Assembly (NCBI GenBank): GCA_947625375.1
Contig: CANQOC010000008.1
Location: 28,166 to 92,165, forward strand
Source: an uncultured Clostridia bacterium
Lineage (GTDB): Bacteria; Bacillota; Clostridia; Oscillospirales; Ruminococcaceae
Direction: 5' to 3'
DNA length: 64,000 nucleotides
A program made the translations under genes and the position numbers. The stretch's first letter is position 1. Every line of letters starts with the position of its first letter. This document shows positions 58,725-64,000 of the stretch, piece by piece. Below the pieces are notes generated by a model that saw only the letters and a list, made by a program, of their open reading frames with translations, had not been told where the DNA came from and ran no database searches.

Positions 58725-61700
58725 ATGTATAAGCTCTTCAACGACGGCTGGAGGTTTGCGCTTGTGCCGGTCGGGGAGATTCCCGCCGACAGCGCATTTT
58801 CACCGGTCGACATTCCGCATGACTGGCAGATTCATCACGTCAACGCCCTCTATTCCGACGGCGACGGCTATTACCGCAAGCGCTTTACGGTCGAAAGGCC
58901 GGTCGCAAAGAAAATCTCGCTGAGGTTCGAGGGAGTCTATATGGACTGCGAGATAAAGCTTAACGGCGAAAGGATTTTCGAGTGGAGATACGGTTACACG
59001 ACCTTCGACGTCCCGCTGAACGGTCTTCTCAACGGCGAGAACGAGGTCGAGGTGAGAGTGAGATACCAGAGTCCGAATTCGCGCTGGTACTCGGGCGCGG
59101 GGATATTCAGGAACATATATATCCGCGAGACGGGGCTTGACCGAATCGCCGACGACGGGACATATGTCGTCAGCAGCCTTTGCGGCGAGACATGGACGAC
59201 CGAGGTCGACACCGAGGTCGAGTGCCGAAGCGCGGGGATTATCCGCCATACGCTCATCGACGCCGACGGCGAAACCGCCGCAATCACAAGGATGCCGTTT
59301 CCGGAGGGGTGCAAAAGGGTCTCGACGTCGTTCGAGGTCGAAAAGCCGTATCTTTGGAGCGTCGACAGGCCGTATCTCTATTCGCTGCTGACCGAGCTCA
59401 TCGTCGGCGAAAACGTCGTCGACAGCAGATTTGAGAGAATCGGCTATAAATACACAAGATTCGACCCGAACAAGGGTCTTTTCCTCAACGGGAAGCACCT
59501 TAAGCTGAACGGCGCCTGTATGCACCACGACCTCGGCGCTCTCGGCTCCGCGGTGAACAGGGCGGCGACCGCGCGCCAGCTTTTGAAGCTCAAGGAGATG
59601 GGCGTCAACGCTATTCGGACGTCGCACAATCCCCCGTCGGTCGAATTTATGGAGCTTTGCGACGAAATGGGATTTCTCGTCGACTCCGAGGCGTTCGACA
59701 TGTGGGAGCTTAAAAAGACCGACTATGACTATTCGCGGTTCTTCAAGGAGTGGCACGAGCGGGACGTCAGAAGCTGGGTCCGCCGCGACCGCAATCACGT
59801 CAGCCTTCTGATGTGGAGCATCGGCAACGAAATCTATGACACACACGCTTCGCCGCACGGCGTTGAAATAACCGAGGAACTGACGCGCTGCGTCAGGATT
59901 GACGACTACAAGTGCGTCTGTCCGGTGACAATCGGGTCGAACTATATGCGCTGGGAGGGCGCGCAGAACTGCGCCGAAAAGCTTGGGACGGTCGGGTATA
60001 ACTATGCCGAGGACATTTATGACGAGCACCACGCAAAGCACCCGAGCTGGCTTATCTACGGCTCCGAGACCGCCTCGACGATACAGTCGAGGGGGATATA
60101 TCACTTCCCGGCGAGGGTATTCACGACGACGCACGACGACGGGCAGTGTTCGAGCCTTATGAACTGCGCGACCGGCTGGAGCGCGCCGACGGCGGAATAT
60201 AACATCACGGCGGACCGCAACCGCCCGTTCAGCCTCGGGCAGTTTATCTGGACCGGCTGGGACTATATCGGCGAGCCGACGCCATATTCCACCAAAAACT
60301 CGTATTTCGGGCACATCGACACGGCGGGCTTCCCGAAGGACACGTTTTACGCCTACCGCGCCGAATGGAACGAAACCGCCGAGCCTTTTGTGCACATCGT
60401 TCCGTCGGTCTGGGACTTCAACGAGGGTCAGCTTATCGACATCTTTGTCTACTCGAACTGCGCGAAGACCGAGCTTTTCGTCAACGGGCAGTCGCTCGGG
60501 ACTTATGTCCACAATCACCGGGACGGCGACCGCCTTACCGGCAGGTGGCAGGCGGAATATCACCGCGGAGAGGTCCGCGCGGTCGGATATGACGAAAGCG
60601 GCGCGAGGGTCTGTGAAGAGGCGAAAAAGAGCTTCGGCGACCCGGCGGAAATCGTCCTTCATGCCGACAAGACGACGCTCTTTGCGAACGGCGAGGACAT
60701 GGCTTTTATTGAAATCTCGCTTGCGGACCGCGACGGAATCACCGTCGAAAACGCGAGGAACAGAATTAATGTCGAAGTGAGCGGCGCGGGGCGGCTTGTC
60801 GGTCTCGACAACGGCGACTCGACCGACTATGAGGAATATAAAGCATCGTCGCGAAAGCTCTTCGGCGGACGGCTTATGGCGATGATTGCGTCGAAAAAAG
60901 AGGCGGGAGACATCGAGGTCAGGGTGACGTCGAAGGGTCTTCCCGAAAAGAAAATTGCGCTCCGAGCGCTTTCGGCGAGGTGCGAAGAGGGAGTCTGCTG
61001 TGACTACGAGGTCCCGAAAAGCGAGCCGAGGGAGGACGTCAGCGTCAGAAAGATTGAGCTTTCGGCGCCTGTCCGCCTCATCACCCCCGAAACAGGGGCG
61101 GTCAGGGTCGGGATAAAAATTTATCCCGAGAACAACACCTACGGCCCCGGGAACATCGGAATAAAAGCGGTCACCGAGAGCGGAGTTGAGACAAATCTTC
61201 TCGAAATCGAGTCGGACGGAAAGGAAGCGCTTCTCAAGCCGCGCGGCGACGGGATATACCGCTTAAGGGCGTACTGCAAGAACGGCGGCAGGCTCGAGGA
61301 GACCGTGTCCGAGCTTGAATTCGAGAACCGCGGGTTCGGTTCCGCGAGCATCGACCCATACGGCGAGACGGTCTGTGCGTCGCTTTGCACCAATGCCGAC
61401 GAAAATCAGAGTACGATGGGCGGCGGAGTCATCGTCAGAAACGGCAGCGTGGTCAGGTTTGACAGCGTCAACTTCGGGAAAATCGGCTCGGACGAAATCA
61501 CAATCGGGATATATACATATAACGAGCAAAAGATTCCGGTCGAACTTCTGGACGGCGGCGGAAACGTCATCACGACCCTCGAATTTCAGTCGAAGACCGA
61601 GTGGAACACCTATAAGTACAACACGTTCAGGCTCCCCGAAAAGCTCAGGGGCGAGCGCGGGATTGCGTTCAAATTCGGCGAGGAACTGAGGTTCAAGGGG

Positions 61701-62075
61701 TTCATGTTCTCAGCGCCGCGCAGGCTCGGCGAGGAGCTTTTGGCGGTCGAGAACGACGGAATCTACGGCGATTCGTTCACGGTCGGCGCTGACGCCATCG
61801 AGCGCATCGGCAACAACGTCTCGGTAATTTTCGAGGGAATCAACCTCGGAGACGGCGCGGGCGCGGTCGAAATAACCTGCCGCACGCGGAACGAAAAGGA
61901 CACCGTCCACCTAAGATTTGACGGCGAAGACGCGAAGATTATCGAAGTCCCCCGCTCCGACGGCTATGTGACCCGCCGCTTCGGCATCGGAAAGATTGCC
62001 GGCACAAGGACGCTTAAAGTCGTCTTCCTCCCCGGGTGTGACTTCGACTTTAAGAGCATTAAGTTTGTGAAATAA
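58725..62075 (+). CDS. glycoside hydrolase family 2 protein (beta-galactosidase-like)
   Basis: This 1116-residue enzyme has the GH2 order: sugar-binding jelly roll (IPHDWQIHHVNALYSDGDGY), immunoglobulin-like domain, and TIM barrel. The barrel has the acid/base Glu369 in WSIGNEIYD and the likely nucleophile Glu448 in YGSETAS. GLFLNGKHLKLNGACMHHD and ARTSHNPP-like IRTSHNPPSVEF are also GH2 marks. A DUF4982-like domain (AYRAEWNETAEPFVHIVP) and extra beta domains make up residues about 560-1116. There is no signal peptide, so it acts in the cytosol on imported oligosaccharides. The galactokinase at 42485 could use released galactose. A ribosome site AAAGGAGG precedes ATG 58725. Confidence 0.93.
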   Translation: MYKLFNDGWRFALVPVGEIPADSAFSPVDIPHDWQIHHVNALYSDGDGYYRKRFTVERPVAKKISLRFEGVYMDCEIKLNGERIFEWRYGYTTFDVPLNGLLNGENEVEVRVRYQSPNSRWYSGAGIFRNIYIRETGLDRIADDGTYVVSSLCGETWTTEVDTEVECRSAGIIRHTLIDADGETAAITRMPFPEGCKRVSTSFEVEKPYLWSVDRPYLYSLLTELIVGENVVDSRFERIGYKYTRFDPNKGLFLNGKHLKLNGACMHHDLGALGSAVNRAATARQLLKLKEMGVNAIRTSHNPPSVEFMELCDEMGFLVDSEAFDMWELKKTDYDYSRFFKEWHERDVRSWVRRDRNHVSLLMWSIGNEIYDTHASPHGVEITEELTRCVRIDDYKCVCPVTIGSNYMRWEGAQNCAEKLGTVGYNYAEDIYDEHHAKHPSWLIYGSETASTIQSRGIYHFPARVFTTTHDDGQCSSLMNCATGWSAPTAEYNITADRNRPFSLGQFIWTGWDYIGEPTPYSTKNSYFGHIDTAGFPKDTFYAYRAEWNETAEPFVHIVPSVWDFNEGQLIDIFVYSNCAKTELFVNGQSLGTYVHNHRDGDRLTGRWQAEYHRGEVRAVGYDESGARVCEEAKKSFGDPAEIVLHADKTTLFANGEDMAFIEISLADRDGITVENARNRINVEVSGAGRLVGLDNGDSTDYEEYKASSRKLFGGRLMAMIASKKEAGDIEVRVTSKGLPEKKIALRALSARCEEGVCCDYEVPKSEPREDVSVRKIELSAPVRLITPETGAVRVGIKIYPENNTYGPGNIGIKAVTESGVETNLLEIESDGKEALLKPRGDGIYRLRAYCKNGGRLEETVSELEFENRGFGSASIDPYGETVCASLCTNADENQSTMGGGVIVRNGSVVRFDSVNFGKIGSDEITIGIYTYNEQKIPVELLDGGGNVITTLEFQSKTEWNTYKYNTFRLPEKLRGERGIAFKFGEELRFKGFMFSAPRRLGEELLAVENDGIYGDSFTVGADAIERIGNNVSVIFEGINLGDGAGAVEITCRTRNEKDTVHLRFDGEDAKIIEVPRSDGYVTRRFGIGKIAGTRTLKVVFLPGCDFDFKSIKFVK

Positions 62076-62129
62076 GGGGAATATTCTTACAAATGTAAAA
62101 ATCTGTCGAAAATAATTTTTCAAAAGCAC

Positions 62130-62158
62130 TTGACAACCGCGCCGAGTTATGATATTAT
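62130..62158 (+). promoter_or_regulatory. promoter of the initiator tRNA gene
   Basis: TTGACA (62130-62135), 17 bp spacer, TATTAT (62153-62158), 20 bp before the tRNA. Confidence 0.82.
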
Positions 62159-62177
62159 AGTTGAGCACCAAGCATAC

Positions 62178-62253
<76 letters not shown>

Positions 62254-62258
62254 AGCGT

Positions 62259-62312
62259 AAACCGCCTATTTAAGCCATTTTACAAGGTTTGAATAAGCGG
62301 TTTATTTTTATT
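62259..62312 (+). terminator. terminator after the tRNA
   Basis: TAAACCGC and GCGGTTTA arms with partly paired interior, followed by TTTTTATTTG. Confidence 0.65.
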
Positions 62313-62364
62313 TGTTAATCAATTTTGAGGGCGATTATACAACTTTTGTACAACTCGCTCATTT

Positions 62365-63594
62365 TTACGCCTTTTTTGTCTTAGAGCTATAGAGGGCGTT
62401 TTCAAGTATATCCGCGTTTCGCTTATCGCTTTGCTCTATTACATGGCAGTAAATATCAGAGGTCGTAGAAATCTTGCTATGCCCTAATCTCTTAGACACT
62501 CCGGCAAGGTCAGCCCCTCCAAACAATAGCATTGAGGCGGCAGTATGCCGGAACGCATGGGCGTTGAGATGTGGCAGGTCGTTTTTCTTTTCAAATCTTT
62601 CCAAGAAACATTTTACAGAGTGAGGGTGCATAGGACTTTTGCCGTCAAGTTGCGTAAAGACGAAACTATCAGCGCGGAATCTGTCAAAGGTATTATAGCC
62701 TTGCTTCATCTCATCTTGCTTATACTCCGCTATTAGGTTTAATGTTTCCTGCGGAATCGTTATCCAGCGCACAGAGGTTTTAGTTTTCGGCGTATCCACA
62801 TACAGACCGCTTTCTGCTTTCCCCTTTCCCTTTCTTTCGGGAGAATACAAGACACTTTGAGTTATATGTATCCTCCGATTTTGAAAATCAATCGCTCCCC
62901 ACGTCAGCCCCAGAATCTCCCCGCGCCTACAAGCTGATACCAAGAGCAGATGTATAAATAACTTCCACTTGATAGGCTCATTTTCAAGAGCGGCGAGAAT
63001 CTTTTCTACTGTTTCGGGCTGATAATAATTCACGTCCTTTTTATTTACCTTTGGCAAGGTTACACGGTCAGCCGGGTTAGTGACTAACAGTCCCTCTTTA
63101 ACCGCCTGTTCAAAAATCATGTGGCAAAGGCGATGATGTTCTGTAACTGTTTTCGGGCTAAGAGTGCCACCGTTACGAGCCGAACCGGGAGCGGATAACT
63201 TAGAGTACAAGGAATTGAGATGGTCAGGGCGAATCTCCGATAACTTCATGAATCCTATCTCCGGGGTTATACGTCCTAACAGCTCTTTATACCGTGCTAT
63301 CGTAGACCTCTTAAGCGTTTCCCGGCTTTCCTTTAAGTCAATGACATAGAGCGCGTATTCTTCAAACCGTTTGCGACCGTCAGCGACTTGCCCCTCTTTA
63401 CACTGTTTTTCAAAAATCGCCGCCGCACTGTCGGCTTTTTTTAATGCCGCCTTTTCCGTCTTGCACGCGGATAAATCCACATTCAAGACCCACGGCTTTA
63501 ATTGTTTTCCGTCAGCTCCACGCCCTTTGAAAACACGAATAGTCGCAGATGTCGGAATCCCCTCGGCGTTTCTGTTAATTCTGATGTTTGCCAT
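62365..63594 (-). CDS. int: tyrosine recombinase / integrase
   Basis: This 409-residue phage-type integrase (Tn916/phage class) has an N-terminal arm-binding domain (IRVFKGRGADGKQLKPW), a SAM-like core-binding domain about 75-180, and a catalytic domain. Catalytic residues are visible in SACRRGEILGLTW (Arg), HAFRHTAASML (His and Arg), LGHSKISTT (His) and the nucleophile Tyr in SDIYCHV. ATG 63594 begins MANIRINRNAEG. It would integrate at the neighbouring tRNA-fMet. The upstream gene overlaps its start by 20 bp. Confidence 0.94.
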   Translation of the reverse strand: MANIRINRNAEGIPTSATIRVFKGRGADGKQLKPWVLNVDLSACKTEKAALKKADSAAAIFEKQCKEGQVADGRKRFEEYALYVIDLKESRETLKRSTIARYKELLGRITPEIGFMKLSEIRPDHLNSLYSKLSAPGSARNGGTLSPKTVTEHHRLCHMIFEQAVKEGLLVTNPADRVTLPKVNKKDVNYYQPETVEKILAALENEPIKWKLFIHLLLVSACRRGEILGLTWGAIDFQNRRIHITQSVLYSPERKGKGKAESGLYVDTPKTKTSVRWITIPQETLNLIAEYKQDEMKQGYNTFDRFRADSFVFTQLDGKSPMHPHSVKCFLERFEKKNDLPHLNAHAFRHTAASMLLFGGADLAGVSKRLGHSKISTTSDIYCHVIEQSDKRNADILENALYSSKTKKA

Positions 63595-64000
63595 TGTTTT
63601 TACCTCCTAAACATATTTTATCTGCCATTTGTTTTACTATGTTTTGCAATCTATAAATCTGATAATCTAAATCGTCTTTCTTATCCATTATCTCCATACA
63701 ATCTAATTTAAATGTGCTGTTTTCAGAAATAGCCATCTCGGCGGCATACTTTAATAAATCATCAGGCGGCGTTTCTTCATACTCAATAAATTTGTTTTTT
63801 AATTTGTCCATAGCTCCATTGAGCATATCCGCAGACAGCTTACACCCTGCAAGTTGTATTATAAATTGTACAAAGCTACCAGAGCCCACAAAGTCATTCA
63901 GAGCCTTATTCAAATCCAGAGCTACCAGCTTATTAGTATATGCTACAGTCTTTATCATCTTAATAGCATCGTTACCAAGCCCGGTATCTTTGGCAATATC
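63575..64000 (-). CDS. hypothetical protein of the second element, cut by window edge
   Basis: The reverse frame is open to the window edge (upstream of the first visible ATG at 63958 it still reads DIAKDTGLGNDAIK), so the true start is outside. At least 141 residues are visible. They are helical and acidic/lysine-rich, ending MADKICLGGKNNGKHQN. No family is recognised. Overlap with the integrase start suggests one operon. Confidence 0.65.
   Translation of the reverse strand, partial: DIAKDTGLGNDAIKMIKTVAYTNKLVALDLNKALNDFVGSGSFVQFIIQLAGCKLSADMLNGAMDKLKNKFIEYEETPPDDLLKYAAEMAISENSTFKLDCMEIMDKKDDLDYQIYRLQNIVKQMADKICLGGKNNGKHQN

Larger units (their letters stand above)
62254..64000. mobile_element. 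second integrated element, left end only
   Basis: A tyrosine integrase and an upstream small gene, both AT-richer than the host, follow the 3' end of tRNA-fMet. This is the standard arrangement for a tRNA-integrated island or prophage. The left attachment site is likely the T-arm/acceptor part of the tRNA (about 62226-62253). The right end is outside the window. Confidence 0.7.

Overview
The window looks like chromosome of an endospore-forming anaerobic Clostridia bacterium, probably Oscillospiraceae-like. The basis is gene content: dipicolinate synthase genes dpaA and dpaB, a split ferredoxin-type glutamate synthase, glutamine synthetase III, an ANTAR regulator, a short 2[4Fe-4S] ferredoxin, a Gram-positive asd-dapA-dapB operon and sigma-A-like promoters with 17 bp spacing. 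Host genes are GC-rich, and two more AT-rich segments stand out as acquired DNA.

Layout. 1-3981: aromatic amino acid genes (aroC, and a chorismate mutase-AroB fusion) and pyrG. 3981-16933: a nitrogen assimilation block. A leftward operon encodes glutamate synthase in separate pieces (amidotransferase, FMN domain, ferredoxin, FAD subunit, GXGXG domain), then a type I glutamine synthetase and an ANTAR antiterminator. Rightward genes are glutamine synthetase III, an ammonium channel fused to PII, and asparagine synthase. The shared control region carries hexaloop hairpins of the kind ANTAR proteins bind. 17249-20051: lysine/DAP genes. 20185-25731: queA, a lipoprotein, and two transporters that each carry an apparent one-base frameshift. 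26079-32639: a giant secreted subtilisin-like protease with dockerin-, Big2- and cohesin-like modules. 32681-36795: small unknown genes, a phosphoesterase, an AraD-family enzyme, a small HTH regulator and DUF1846. 38906-40308: dpaAB. 41085-45409: an unknown gene, trmB, galK, rodA and a ferredoxin.

About 45470-57052 is an integrative mobilizable element. It has a large serine recombinase, a TnpW-like protein, a MobL-type relaxase with a nearby oriT-like site, and a repressor. Its cargo is a 1553-residue secreted protein and a LURP1-related protein. Directly upstream of the cargo is a 90 bp segment bounded by 25 bp inverted repeats. It contains a good promoter that currently points away from the cargo, and it lies next to a Hin-like serine invertase gene. 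I read this as a phase-variable ON/OFF switch carried on a mobile element. The cargo protein and the chromosomal protease share the same C-terminal Cys/His module and an EIDVPTEGK tail.

After the element come a VTC-domain/DUF4956 pair, a GH2 glycosidase and an initiator tRNA. A second element, with a tyrosine integrase, begins behind the tRNA and runs off the right edge.

The intergenic DNA is unusual. It holds six arrays of a 7 bp repeat (YAGARGW), four copies of an approximately 110 bp palindrome that folds as a cloverleaf with covarying central stems, a further multi-branched palindrome, and about a dozen GGTATTCGC...CTCCC-palindrome units.
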